Shown here piece after piece: positions 27,938 to 35,517 of a stretch of 64,000 nucleotides of DNA. The notes below the pieces were generated by a model. That model searched no databases. It saw nothing but the letters and a program-made list of their open reading frames with translations, and was not told the DNA's origin. The translations under genes were made by a program, and so were the position numbers. Positions within the stretch are counted from its first letter, which is position 1. Each line of letters begins with the position of its first letter. Source of the stretch: Clostridia bacterium (GTDB lineage Bacteria; Bacillota; Clostridia; Oscillospirales; Acutalibacteraceae); the NCBI GenBank assembly GCA_017472225.1, contig JAFUQS010000056.1:1-64000 (forward strand), read 5' to 3'.

Positions 27938-27971
27938 CAAAAAAATACTGTCCGCAACAAAGCGGACAGTA
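27938..27971 (-). terminator. Terminator after the unknown secreted protein gene
   Basis: A perfect 10-bp stem (27946-27955 with 27962-27971) is followed on the minus strand by a run of T. Confidence 0.85.
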
Positions 27972-27981
27972 AATATTAAGC

Positions 27982-29277
27982 TTACGGCTTGGGGAATTCC
28001 TTTTCACCCATGATGATTGCAAACAAAGTATCAAAATAGTCTGCAATTTTCTTGAAAAACTTTGCAATTGTGTTTGCAAAGGATGTGAAAATGTCATCGG
28101 GTGCAGCTTCAAGATTTTCCTTGAAAAGATTACCAAGATCAGCAACAAAGGCAGTAAGGTCACCCCTGAGAAGAACATCAATCATGCTCTTTATTCTGTC
28201 GTCATCAATCCCTGCCTTTATATCTTCAATGACATAGGTATTGTTCTTATATCTGCAATTGATGTTTGAATAAATAATGAGATAAAGGAAGAGCTCGGTC
28301 TTATCCTTGGCGATTCTGAAGCGCTTTGTGGGCATTGTTACAAACTGAAGCTTTGTTGCATCGTCAGGGTTATTGTTGTTGACAATAAGATTCACAAGAC
28401 CTTCCATTGTCTTAAGCTCTTCGGGATCGGTTATACCGGCAGAAATCTTTGCAGTGAAAAGAGCAACTGTTGCATCATAAAGGAATGCCACATAGCTCTT
28501 TGAATAAATGTTGATAATGTCAACAAGAGCATTGATGGGACCTTCGGACATGAACTTGTTGATTACAGCAGGAATTAACTTCTTGCCAAGTCTGTAGCCA
28601 TCCTTGAATTCGCTTTTGAGAACATTATCCACATTGAGACCCCAGATTTCAATCAGAGGTCTGAAGTCAAATCTGCCCTGATTACACCAGTTATACTGAA
28701 GAATATCACCAAAGCCTGATTTTTCAACAATTGTGCCGTAGAAATCATCCTCGTCAATTGTTTCTGAGCCTTCAAACTGAATTGTTACTTCGGCAAAATC
28801 AGGATAGAAAAGATTACCGAGGAAATTTGCTATGTTTGTTGCATAGACAGATGCGGCATTATTTTCCATGGAGAAAAGGTTGAAGCCGCCGTATTTTTCC
28901 ACAAGCTCTCTTCTGAGATATGTATTGAGGTTACCCATTGCAATTGCTACATCGTCCTTTGTAACATCAACATTAGCCCAGAAAAGCTCATTGGTGTTGT
29001 TATAAAGATAATCAACGCTGATTCCGAGCATTTCACCGGCAATGAGTCCTTCAGCGATCATCTGATCAACCTCGATATCACCCTCTTCAGGGAACTCAAA
29101 GCCTGAGGATGAGTTGAGAACGGCATTTTCAAAATTCTCCATGTTTGTGATATCGTTGAGGATATCATCAAGCTGTGAGCTTTCTTCTGTTACTACATCC
29201 TCTGCGCTTGCAGTAAAGCACATAAAACAGGAAAGAAGCATTGAAAGTGCGAGAATTAAACTTATTGCTTTTTTCAT
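27982..29277 (-). CDS. Secreted protein of unknown function
   Basis: I do not recognise the family. The 431-residue protein has a clear signal peptide (KKAISLILALSMLLSCFMCF, cut near TASAED) with a cysteine at position 17 that could in principle accept a lipid but lacks a good lipobox. The mature part is acidic, mostly helical, and shows no known catalytic motif. The C-terminus carries an aromatic-basic segment, FANTIAKFFKKIADYFDTLF, resembling the ending of the BspA-type protein at 15.4 kb. It has its own promoter and terminator and is therefore monocistronic. Confidence 0.75.
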   Translation of the reverse strand: MKKAISLILALSMLLSCFMCFTASAEDVVTEESSQLDDILNDITNMENFENAVLNSSSGFEFPEEGDIEVDQMIAEGLIAGEMLGISVDYLYNNTNELFWANVDVTKDDVAIAMGNLNTYLRRELVEKYGGFNLFSMENNAASVYATNIANFLGNLFYPDFAEVTIQFEGSETIDEDDFYGTIVEKSGFGDILQYNWCNQGRFDFRPLIEIWGLNVDNVLKSEFKDGYRLGKKLIPAVINKFMSEGPINALVDIINIYSKSYVAFLYDATVALFTAKISAGITDPEELKTMEGLVNLIVNNNNPDDATKLQFVTMPTKRFRIAKDKTELFLYLIIYSNINCRYKNNTYVIEDIKAGIDDDRIKSMIDVLLRGDLTAFVADLGNLFKENLEAAPDDIFTSFANTIAKFFKKIADYFDTLFAIIMGEKEFPKP

Positions 29278-29290
29278 AATTTACACTCCT

Positions 29291-29310
29291 TATTCTTAAG
29301 CTTAAGAATA
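29291..29310. promoter_or_regulatory. Perfect 20-bp palindrome in the leader of the secreted protein gene
   Basis: The 20 bases are fully self-complementary around a central AAGCTT. They lie between the promoter -10 box (29324-29329) and the start codon (29277) on the minus strand, a position suited to a repressor or an RNA hairpin over the ribosome site. Confidence 0.5.
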
Positions 29311-29323
29311 TTTTACCGATTAC

Positions 29324-29352
29324 ATTTTAACACTAAATTTGAATAAAGTCAA
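29324..29352 (-). promoter_or_regulatory. Promoter of the secreted protein gene
   Basis: On the minus strand TTGACT (29347-29352) and TAAAAT (29324-29329) are 17 bases apart. Confidence 0.7.
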
Positions 29353-29464
29353 TAAATAAGGTCCGAACCGTAAAAACTTTAATTGCATTTTTAATGATTT
29401 TAATAAAGCTGACACAAAAAAATCAACATTTGGTGATACTTTCCTACTTTTTTAACAGTTTTCA

Positions 29465-29493
29465 TTGACGGGAATTTAAATTTATGGTAGAAT
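29465..29493 (+). promoter_or_regulatory. Promoter of the APC permease gene
   Basis: TTGACG (29465-29470) and TAGAAT (29488-29493) are 17 bases apart, about 30 bases before the start codon. Confidence 0.7.
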
Positions 29494-29523
29494 TGCTGTG
29501 ATATTTTTATATGGAGGAACATT

Positions 29524-30939
29524 ATGTCAAATCAACTTAACAAAAAATACGGTCTGTTTATGGCAATATGTACCGTGGTCGGCACTGTTATCGGCAGCGG
29601 CGTATTCTTTAAAGCAGAAAAAATCCTTACAGAAACGGGCGGTAATCTTCCCGTCGGAATTCTCGCCTGGTTTATAGGCGGTCTTATCATGGTATCCTGT
29701 GCTTATGCTTTTTCAATTCTTGCAACACGACATGAAAAGGTCAGCGGTGTTGTTGACTATGCAGAAGCTACATTAGGAAAGAAATACGCTTACTTCATGG
29801 GTTGGTTTCTTGCTCTTTTTTATTATCCTACCCTTATTTCCGTTCTTGCATGGGTTTCATCGAGATATCTTTGTGTTCTCATCGGTTGGGAAATTACAGG
29901 TCCTCAATGCATGACAATTTCCGGTGTGGTTCTCATTGTTGTGTTTATGATGAATGCACTCGCACCTGTTATTGCAGGTAAATTTCAGGTTTCAACAACA
30001 ATCATCAAGCTCATTCCCTTGTTTCTTATGGCAATAGGCGGAACTATCAAGGGACTTTCAAACGGTCTTCTTATTGAAAACTTCACAACCGTTGTAAATT
30101 CTGATGTTTCAATGGCAAGCGGACTTTTCAAGGCTGTAGTTGCCACAGCCTTCGCCTATGAAGGCTGGATTGTTGCAACAACAATCAATGCTGAGCTGAA
30201 GGATGCCAAAAAGAACCTGCCGAGAGCCCTCGTTATCGGTACTCTCGTAATTGTTGCCGTTTATATTGTTTACTACATCGGTCTTGCAGGCGGTATTACA
30301 AATGAACAAATGATGCAGGGCGGCGAAAAAGGTGCAAGAATAGCTTTCTCGGCCGTGTTCTCAAATTTTGCAGGAACTCTTCTTTTTGTGTTTGTTGTTA
30401 TTTCCTGCCTCGGAACGCTCAACGGTCTTACACTTGGCGGTGCAAGAGCCATTCATGCAATTGCTTCCCGCAATATGGGTCCTTGCCCGAACATCTTCAA
30501 GCAGGTTGACCCGGCAACAAATATGCCCGGCAACTCATCACTTTTCGGACTTCTTATCAGCGCACTCTGGCTGTTGTTCTTCTATGGCTCACAGCTTGAT
30601 TCACCCGCATGGTTCGGATTCTTCTCCTACGACTCATCCGAGCTTCCCATCATCACAACCTACGGTATGTATATTCCCATTTTCGTAAGCATGATGGTGA
30701 AAGAAAAGGGACTCGGTATATGGAAAGGAAAGATTGCTCCCATTCTTGCAATTCTGGGTTCAATCTTTATGATAGTTGCAGCCGTTTTTGCCCACGGTGT
30801 TTATCCCTACCTTGAAGCAAAGGCCAACGGTGAGTTCAGCCTTCCCGTTCTGTTCTACCTTATCACCTACGCTGTGATTATGCTTATTGGCTGGTACTTC
30901 ATGAAAAACAGAACAAAAAGTAAAGGGAAGAAAAAATAA
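29524..30939 (+). CDS. APC family amino acid permease
   Basis: The 471-residue protein has about 12 membrane helices. The first contains GTVIGSGVFFKAEKIL, the substrate-binding GSG motif of the APC superfamily, and the sixth contains AFAYEGWIVATTINAELKD, typical of the LAT/PotE-like group. It likely imports or exchanges an amino acid; the substrate is not evident. An ATGGAGGAACATT ribosome site precedes the ATG. The gene has its own promoter and a strong terminator. Confidence 0.88.
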   Translation: MSNQLNKKYGLFMAICTVVGTVIGSGVFFKAEKILTETGGNLPVGILAWFIGGLIMVSCAYAFSILATRHEKVSGVVDYAEATLGKKYAYFMGWFLALFYYPTLISVLAWVSSRYLCVLIGWEITGPQCMTISGVVLIVVFMMNALAPVIAGKFQVSTTIIKLIPLFLMAIGGTIKGLSNGLLIENFTTVVNSDVSMASGLFKAVVATAFAYEGWIVATTINAELKDAKKNLPRALVIGTLVIVAVYIVYYIGLAGGITNEQMMQGGEKGARIAFSAVFSNFAGTLLFVFVVISCLGTLNGLTLGGARAIHAIASRNMGPCPNIFKQVDPATNMPGNSSLFGLLISALWLLFFYGSQLDSPAWFGFFSYDSSELPIITTYGMYIPIFVSMMVKEKGLGIWKGKIAPILAILGSIFMIVAAVFAHGVYPYLEAKANGEFSLPVLFYLITYAVIMLIGWYFMKNRTKSKGKKK

Positions 30940-30950
30940 ATAATAAGATA

Positions 30951-30993
30951 AAAATGAGCTGTAAAACACAAGTTTTTTACAGCTCATTTTTTT
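30951..30993 (+). terminator. Terminator after the APC permease gene
   Basis: A stem of 16 bp (30951-30966 with 30975-30990) ending in a long T run follows 11 bases after the stop codon. Confidence 0.85.
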
Positions 30994-31005
30994 GTTTTAT
31001 CTTTT

Positions 31006-31036
31006 CCTGACTACTGTCTGCTGACTGCTGACTACT
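31006..31036. repeat. TGACTACTGA-type repeat cluster 2
   Basis: The run CCTGACTACTGTCTGCTG and its continuation starts right after the permease terminator, preceded by TTTTATCTTTTC. The next 140 bases up to the MITE-like element carry a hairpin of CTTACTTTTGTC with GACAAAAGTAAG (31130-31159) and no gene. Confidence 0.6.
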
Positions 31037-31180
31037 TAAGGTGTATTTACCTTCGCTTTTATGTACCGTGGTGATGAATGGCAAGGCTTTATCTATTCCT
31101 TTAACTCCGCTCGCTCGAGCCGCTTGGGCTCTTACTTTTGTCGGTTGTGACAAAAGTAAGCAAAAGCACGCTTTTTTTAA

Positions 31181-31454
31181 GTTGGCGGGAGCCGAACCCG
31201 ATATGGTTTAATGAGGTCTATTTTCCCCGTAACTGCGTTAAAATTCTCGAAAGACGCAAGTCTTCCATCGAATTTATGCCTTGTTGCAGAAAAAATATCC
31301 TCTCATTAAACTTTGAAAAATCTCAAATGTTCGAGTTTATATGCATTTGAGATTTTCTTCGACGAAGGAATACTTGCCGTATTGCAAGGAGAAAAAATTT
31401 CAAAGGCGTGTGAAATCGGACATTTGAGACATATCGTGTCCGACTCCCGCCAAC
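31181..31454. mobile_element. MITE-like element, long copy (274 bp)
   Basis: Both ends carry near-identical inverted repeats of 25 bases (GTTGGCGGGAG.CG.AC.CG and ATATG, 22 of 25 positions equal). TTTAA occurs directly outside each end (31176-31180 and 31455-31459), a possible 5-bp target duplication. There is no transposase frame inside. An inverted, shorter copy lies at 41409-41606, which proves it is a dispersed repeat. The inward-facing end reads TTCGACTCCC-like sequence, similar to a tRNA T arm. Confidence 0.75.
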
Positions 31455-31456
31455 TT

Positions 31457-31738
31457 TAACTTCCGCAAAAACTAAAAATACCGAGTAAAGTTTATGCTAT
31501 CCTTTACTCGGTATTCTTTTCTGCTCACCGTGGATAAAGAAACAAGGTTTCTTCTTATCGGTATTTTCAGATTGCTCCGTTGTGCTGTACCACGGCTCGG
31601 TTGCCGAACAGCTCTAATTAAAACAACGCTCAATAAAATGAGCCGCTCGGTTTAATTCTTTCCATTAGGTCTGCTATTGTCTGATTTATTTGTGTGCCTT
31701 TCCACTGCCTGTAGTCCGACAGTCGCCGCCGCTACAAA
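31457..31738. other. Non-coding accessory interval
   Basis: I see no gene here. A 14-bp inverted repeat AATACCGAGTAAAG with CTTTACTCGGTATT (about 31478-31516), followed by CTTTTC, looks like a terminator left by a lost gene. The rest has no open frame with a ribosome site. It lies between the MITE-like element and the repeats before mazF. Confidence 0.4.
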
Positions 31739-31771
31739 CTGCTTTCTGAAAGAGAATTCCTTTTTACATTG
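31739..31771 (+). repeat. 33-bp direct repeat, copy 1
   Basis: The segment from CTGCTTTCTGAAAGAG to TTTACATTG recurs at 31868-31900 with one mismatch, in the same orientation. The two copies flank a TGACTACTGA-type cluster. Confidence 0.75.
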
Positions 31772-31799
31772 CTTTTCTTACTTTATAATTTTATCTTTT

Positions 31800-31862
31800 C
31801 CCTGACTACCGACTACTGCCTACTGCCCCCTGACTACCGACTACTGTCTACTGACTACTGAT
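31800..31862. repeat. TGACTACTGA-type repeat cluster 3
   Basis: This is the longest cluster, with about eight units reading CTGACTACCGACTACTGCC and variants, preceded by TTTTATCTTTTCC. It lies between two 33-bp direct repeats. Confidence 0.7.
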
Positions 31863-31867
31863 ACGGG

Positions 31868-31900
31868 CTGCTTTCAGAAAGAGAATTCCTTTTTACATTG
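31868..31900 (+). repeat. 33-bp direct repeat, copy 2
   Basis: It matches 31739-31771 except for one base (T to A at the eighth position) and ends about 50 bases before the mazF stop codon. Confidence 0.75.
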
Positions 31901-31951
31901 TTTTTGTCACTATTTTTAAATGTTTATTTATTTTTGCAGCTTCTTTTTGCC

Positions 31952-32296
31952 TTATGTAAGTCCAAAGCTGACCGATAAGGCTTTGTCAATTTTATACATA
32001 TCCTCCTGATTAAGGTTGCCCATTTTTTCTTTGAGCCGTTTTTTATCCAATGTGCGCACCTGCTCCAGAAGTACGATTGAATCCTTGGAAAGCCCGCAAG
32101 CATGGGCATTTACCTTAATATGTGTTGGTAACTCCGTTTTGAATCTTTTGCTTGTTATTGCCGCCGCAATGACCGTAGGGCTGAATTTGTTGCCCACATC
32201 ATTCTGCACAATGAGAACAGGCCTTATTCCACCCTGTTCAGAGCCGATAACGGGGCTCAGATCTGCATAGTATATTTCTCCTCGTTTGATGGACAT
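31952..32296 (-). CDS. MazF/PemK-type endoribonuclease toxin without adjacent antitoxin
   Basis: The 114-residue protein belongs to the MazF/PemK/NdoA family of mRNA-cutting ribonucleases. RRGEIYYADL-like start (SIKRGEIYYADLSPVIGSEQ), GGIRPVLIVQND with the catalytic arginine, PTVIAAAITSK and SIVLLEQVRTLDK with the active-site threonine/arginine region are all intact. A strong AAAGGGAGGAGC site precedes the ATG. The 140 bases upstream hold a terminator and no antitoxin frame; the preceding genes are a lipoprotein and nnr, which resembles the Bacillus order around ydcC-alr-ndoAI-ndoA with two genes missing. Confidence 0.92.
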   Translation of the reverse strand: MSIKRGEIYYADLSPVIGSEQGGIRPVLIVQNDVGNKFSPTVIAAAITSKRFKTELPTHIKVNAHACGLSKDSIVLLEQVRTLDKKRLKEKMGNLNQEDMYKIDKALSVSFGLT

Positions 32297-32393
32297 AATG
32301 CTCCTCCCTTTTGGATTCTGTGCTTTTAGTTTTACCGTTAAAATGCAGGTTTAAACGATGGGGAGCAATATTATTTTATGTAGCATAAAGTTA

Positions 32394-32430
32394 AAAAGTG
32401 ACGCACATCTGTTTTCAAGATGTGCGACTT
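32394..32430 (-). terminator. Terminator between the lipoprotein gene and mazF
   Basis: GCACATCT (32403-32410) pairs with AGATGTGC (32418-32425), extended by flanking AAAAAGT/ACTTTTT. It could terminate in both directions, and it separates mazF from the upstream genes. Confidence 0.65.
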
Positions 32431-32436
32431 TTTGTT

Positions 32437-32922
32437 TTACTGATACCGGAAGCTGTATGTAATTCCGTTTTTTTCAATTGAAGCAATCCGCATTTCATCC
32501 GAAGAAACAACAAAGCTGTATTCTCCGGATTCGCCTTGAAGCACAAGGTTATCCGTACCCTCCTCACTTATCATTGGTGAAGACACTGAAAGCAGACTCA
32601 CTGCATCAAATAACGGTGAAAACATATTCTCACCGAAGCTCAGCTTTTCAAAGGGAACTGACACTTTTCCGCTTGTCAGTTTCAATTCTGTTCCGTCCGA
32701 ATACAATGTCATTTTCTCCATTTCTTCGGGATAGGATACGGTAAAAGTCATGTCTGATGCTGAACTGAAGCAGAAGCTTCCTCTGATTTCATTTTCTGAA
32801 TTTTTTATTGTTACTTCACTTTGAAATTCCGTTAATTGCAAAGCCTTTGTTTTTTCGGAGCAAGCCGTAAGAGACAACAGCATTACAAAAACACAAGCAG
32901 CAAAGAAATAACGAAGCTTCAT
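32437..32922 (-). CDS. Lipoprotein, LolA/YdcC-like
   Basis: The 161-residue protein has a lipobox signal sequence (FVMLLSLTACSEK, lipidated cysteine near residue 21) and should be tethered outside the membrane. The mature part alternates beta strands (VTIKNSENEIRGSFCFSSA, MTLYSDGTELKLTSG) as in the LolA/LppX/YdcC fold, ending SIEKNGITYSFRYQ. The family assignment is structural by eye. It follows nnr by 20 bases, and this nnr-lipoprotein-mazF order supports the YdcC comparison. Confidence 0.6.
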   Translation of the reverse strand: MKLRYFFAACVFVMLLSLTACSEKTKALQLTEFQSEVTIKNSENEIRGSFCFSSASDMTFTVSYPEEMEKMTLYSDGTELKLTSGKVSVPFEKLSFGENMFSPLFDAVSLLSVSSPMISEEGTDNLVLQGESGEYSFVVSSDEMRIASIEKNGITYSFRYQ

Positions 32923-32942
32923 TAAATCACCAAAAGGACATT

Positions 32943-34490
32943 TTATTTTTCAAAAAACTTGAACACTCTTGAAAGCTCGCTGACAACATCGGAAGGAAGC
33001 ATACCTGTTTTTGAGGTTTTTTCCGCAACGATATCTGCCGTGTGACCATGGATATACACTGCAGCAGTAATTGCATCTGAAAGATTAAACTCCTGAACGG
33101 TAAGGCCGGCGATTAAGCCTGCAAGAACATCACCACTGCCGCCCTTTGAAAGGCCGTTATTACCGGAAGCGTTGACATATGCCCTCTTTGTATCCGGCTC
33201 AGTGACAACGGTATTTGCAGCCTTGAGCACAAGATACACCCCGTACTTTTCCGAAAACGCTCTTGCTGCACCCACAGTATCAGAAAGAATTATTTCGGCA
33301 GGAGTTCCGCAAAGCCGTGACATTTCCTTCGGATGAGGAGTGAGAACAAGCTGACTGTTTGCCCTTTGTAATATACTTATGTCAGAAGCTATTATATTTA
33401 TACCATCGGCATCGATAATTACGGGAACCTTTGCATTTTCCAGCACTGCCGAAAGCACAGCCTTGGTATCCTCATTTACACCGAGTCCGCAGCCGATAAG
33501 CACTGCGTCGTATTTATCAATTGAAGCAAGAAGCTTTTCAATTGCTTTTTCTGAAAGAGTACCTTCCTCATTTTCAGGAAGCGGCATAAGAAGTGCTTCC
33601 GTAAGCTTTGAAGCAATGGGAACATATGCACTTTCCGGAAACGCCACCGTCACAAGCCCTGCACCGCTGCGCAGAGCTGCAGAACCGGCAAGTACGGGAG
33701 CACCCACCATCCCCCTGCTGCCGCAGATACAAAGAAGATGTCCGAAGGTGCCCTTATGTGCAGTCGGTTTGCGGACAGGAAAAAGGTTGCTGACCTCTGT
33801 TTTATTGTAAGTATAAAGTGAGTCACGGACAAGATTATAGCTATCCTCGGGGATACCGATATTTGCAATAATTATGTCACCGCAGCAATCTGCCGCAGGA
33901 TGTGTTATATGAGCCGGCTTCAAAGCTGAAATTGCAATTGTATAATCAGCCTTGAAGCAGTTGGGGTCATTATAACCACTGTCACAATAAACACCACTCG
34001 GTACATCAACTGCAAACTTTACACCCTTTGCAGTTGACATCTCATTCAGAAGAACCTTCATGTCCTCACCGATTGTTCCGTAAAAGCTGAAGCCGAAAAC
34101 AGCATCAACAATAACATCGGCATTTTTAATTGTCTGAATTGCTTTCATTCTGTCTGCATCAAACCATACGGTGGGAATTGAAAGGTCAAGAACAAGCTTA
34201 TACATATAAGTTGCCTCCTGACTTCCGGGATATCCGGAAGCGAGAACAACACATACATTATATCCGTTTTCGGAAAACTTTCTTGCAATAACAAAGCCAT
34301 CGCCACCGTTATTACCTTTACCGCAAACAACAACGATGTTCCTTTTCATCGGCTTTTCCTTTTCAATGATTGAACGGATATTCCTTGCGCAGGCTGCACC
34401 TGCGTTTTCCATCATACGCTGATAGGAAAGACCGTATTTGGCTGTGTATTGCTCAACGAGTTTCATTTCGTCGGAATTGAGAAGTCGCAT
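32943..34490 (-). CDS. nnr: Bifunctional NAD(P)H-hydrate epimerase/dehydratase
   Basis: This metabolite-repair enzyme restores hydrated NADH and NADPH. The N-terminal YjeF epimerase domain (about 1-215) has VVVCGKGNNGGDGFVIARKF and VDVPSGVYCDSG. The C-terminal ribokinase-like dehydratase (about 230-510) has GSRGMVGAPVLAGSAALRSG, LTPHPKEMSRL and SGNNGLSKGGSGDVLAGLIA, the nucleotide-binding end. The fused protein has 515 residues, the normal size. It starts the nnr-lipoprotein unit. Confidence 0.95.
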   Translation of the reverse strand: MRLLNSDEMKLVEQYTAKYGLSYQRMMENAGAACARNIRSIIEKEKPMKRNIVVVCGKGNNGGDGFVIARKFSENGYNVCVVLASGYPGSQEATYMYKLVLDLSIPTVWFDADRMKAIQTIKNADVIVDAVFGFSFYGTIGEDMKVLLNEMSTAKGVKFAVDVPSGVYCDSGYNDPNCFKADYTIAISALKPAHITHPAADCCGDIIIANIGIPEDSYNLVRDSLYTYNKTEVSNLFPVRKPTAHKGTFGHLLCICGSRGMVGAPVLAGSAALRSGAGLVTVAFPESAYVPIASKLTEALLMPLPENEEGTLSEKAIEKLLASIDKYDAVLIGCGLGVNEDTKAVLSAVLENAKVPVIIDADGINIIASDISILQRANSQLVLTPHPKEMSRLCGTPAEIILSDTVGAARAFSEKYGVYLVLKAANTVVTEPDTKRAYVNASGNNGLSKGGSGDVLAGLIAGLTVQEFNLSDAITAAVYIHGHTADIVAEKTSKTGMLPSDVVSELSRVFKFFEK

Positions 34491-34719
34491 AAAAATACCA
34501 CCTTTATACTTTGTTATATCATTTTAGCATAGATTTAATGAAAATAAAACCGTAAAACAGGAAAATTTTACAACAAGATAATAGCACAAAGTTCCCCATA
34601 AATCAAATTTTACAATATGACAGGTGAGATTTTTGACATATAAGGTCGTTGTTTGTACGAAAAAGTGGACTTTATGGCTAATTTGTAATAAAAACTTTAT
34701 AAAAAAATTGAAAATGCCA
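34491..34719. other. Intergenic region before ireB
   Basis: This AT-rich gap separates divergent nnr and ireB. It contains no gene. The 16 bases TTTTTGACATATAAGG near 34632 recur by chance or duplication inside the second gene downstream. No clear promoter for nnr could be chosen. Confidence 0.35.
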
Positions 34720-34748
34720 TTGTTTTATTATAAAAAATGAGATATAAT
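34720..34748 (+). promoter_or_regulatory. Promoter of ireB
   Basis: TTGTTT (34720-34725) and TATAAT (34743-34748) are 17 bases apart. A strong TAGGAGGGTC ribosome site follows. Confidence 0.65.
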
Positions 34749-34792
34749 ATACACTAACTTATTAAATTAACACTCGATAGGAGGGTCATGCG

Positions 34793-35041
34793 ATGATCGA
34801 CGAAACAATTAAATTCAAACTCAATACAGGTTCTCCCGACGAAATGAAGGAAACTCTTACAAAAGTATATGAGGCTTTGAAGGAAAAGGGATATAATCCC
34901 ATCAATCAGATTGTCGGTTACATTCTTTCCGAAGACCCGACATATATCACAACTCACAACAATGCACGAAGCCTCATCAGACGAGTTGACAGAGATGAGC
35001 TTTTGCAGGAGCTTGTGAAGAACTATCTGAAAGGTGAATAA
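34793..35041 (+). CDS. ireB: IreB family regulatory phosphoprotein (UPF0297)
   Basis: The 82-residue protein matches IreB/DUF965: [20 protein letters not shown] at the start, [20 protein letters not shown] and the end [14 protein letters not shown]. In enterococci IreB is phosphorylated on threonine by the kinase IreK and affects wall-stress resistance; that role may carry over. It is usually followed by ruvX and a DUF1292 gene. Here neither follows; a 97-residue unknown protein takes their place 14 bases downstream. Confidence 0.92.
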   Translation: MIDETIKFKLNTGSPDEMKETLTKVYEALKEKGYNPINQIVGYILSEDPTYITTHNNARSLIRRVDRDELLQELVKNYLKGE

Positions 35042-35055
35042 TCAGGAGGTTTATA

Positions 35056-35349
35056 ATGGCAGCAAAAAAGAAAAATGAGTTTTTGACATATAAGGATAAG
35101 CCCCTTGTCAGAAAAGGCAACACCCTTTATTACGGAAATATGAGCGACAAGTTTGTTGTTGTTTTCCAGATTCTTTCAACCAAGGATGTTGAAGGGCTTC
35201 AGGTTGCTGACAGAGTTTCTGTTCAGCTTGTTAACACCGATCCCAATGTCAGACCCCATGACAGAATTGCACAGAAGACTGAAAAGAAAGGGCTTTACAG
35301 TGCAATGGACATCGGCAAAATCTGGCTTGAAAGAGCATTAGCCGAATAA
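35056..35349 (+). CDS. Small conserved-looking protein of unknown function
   Basis: I do not recognise this 97-residue protein. It starts MAAKKKNEFLTYKDKPLVRK, is rich in beta strands (VVVFQILSTKDVEG, VADRVSVQLVNTDP) and ends with a helix KIWLERALAE. The strong AATCAGGAGGTTTATA ribosome site, tight spacing to ireB and in-frame codon use like its neighbours make it a real gene. The fold may be a small barrel. Its place after ireB suggests a role near that regulator, but nothing direct supports this. Confidence 0.8.
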   Translation: MAAKKKNEFLTYKDKPLVRKGNTLYYGNMSDKFVVVFQILSTKDVEGLQVADRVSVQLVNTDPNVRPHDRIAQKTEKKGLYSAMDIGKIWLERALAE

Positions 35350-35404
35350 AAAAGTTAAGAAAAGCGGCGGCAAAAACAAAGCCGCCGCTTGAAATTTGAT
35401 ATTA

Positions 35405-35481
35405 CCGCTCATGGCGCAGCTGGATAACGCAGCAGATTCCGATTCTGAAGAACGGGGGTTCGAATCCCTCTGGGCGGGCCA
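35405..35481 (+). tRNA. tRNA-Arg (anticodon CCG)
   Basis: CCGCTCA pairs with TGGGCGG in the acceptor stem, allowing one T-G pair, and GCCA is encoded at the end. The anticodon loop TTCCGAT in CAGA/TCTG gives CCG, reading the arginine codon CGG. The T arm has GGGGGTTCGAATCCCTC. The gene is 77 bases. It marks the left edge of an AT-rich island. Confidence 0.93.
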
Positions 35482-35482
35482 G

Positions 35483-35515
35483 AAAAAACGACAGGTTTCG
35501 ACCTGTCGTTTTTTC
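35483..35515 (+). terminator. Terminator after tRNA-Arg
   Basis: A perfect 14-bp stem (35483-35496 with 35501-35514) with a TTCG tetraloop and built-in T run follows the tRNA after one base. Confidence 0.9.
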
Positions 35516-35517
35516 TA

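Noticed and set aside
34632..35093. Exact 16-base match TTTTTGACATATAAGG before and within the ireB region
   Set aside because: One copy is coding and the other intergenic; with AT-rich sequence a single 16-mer match without extension is weak evidence for a functional repeat.
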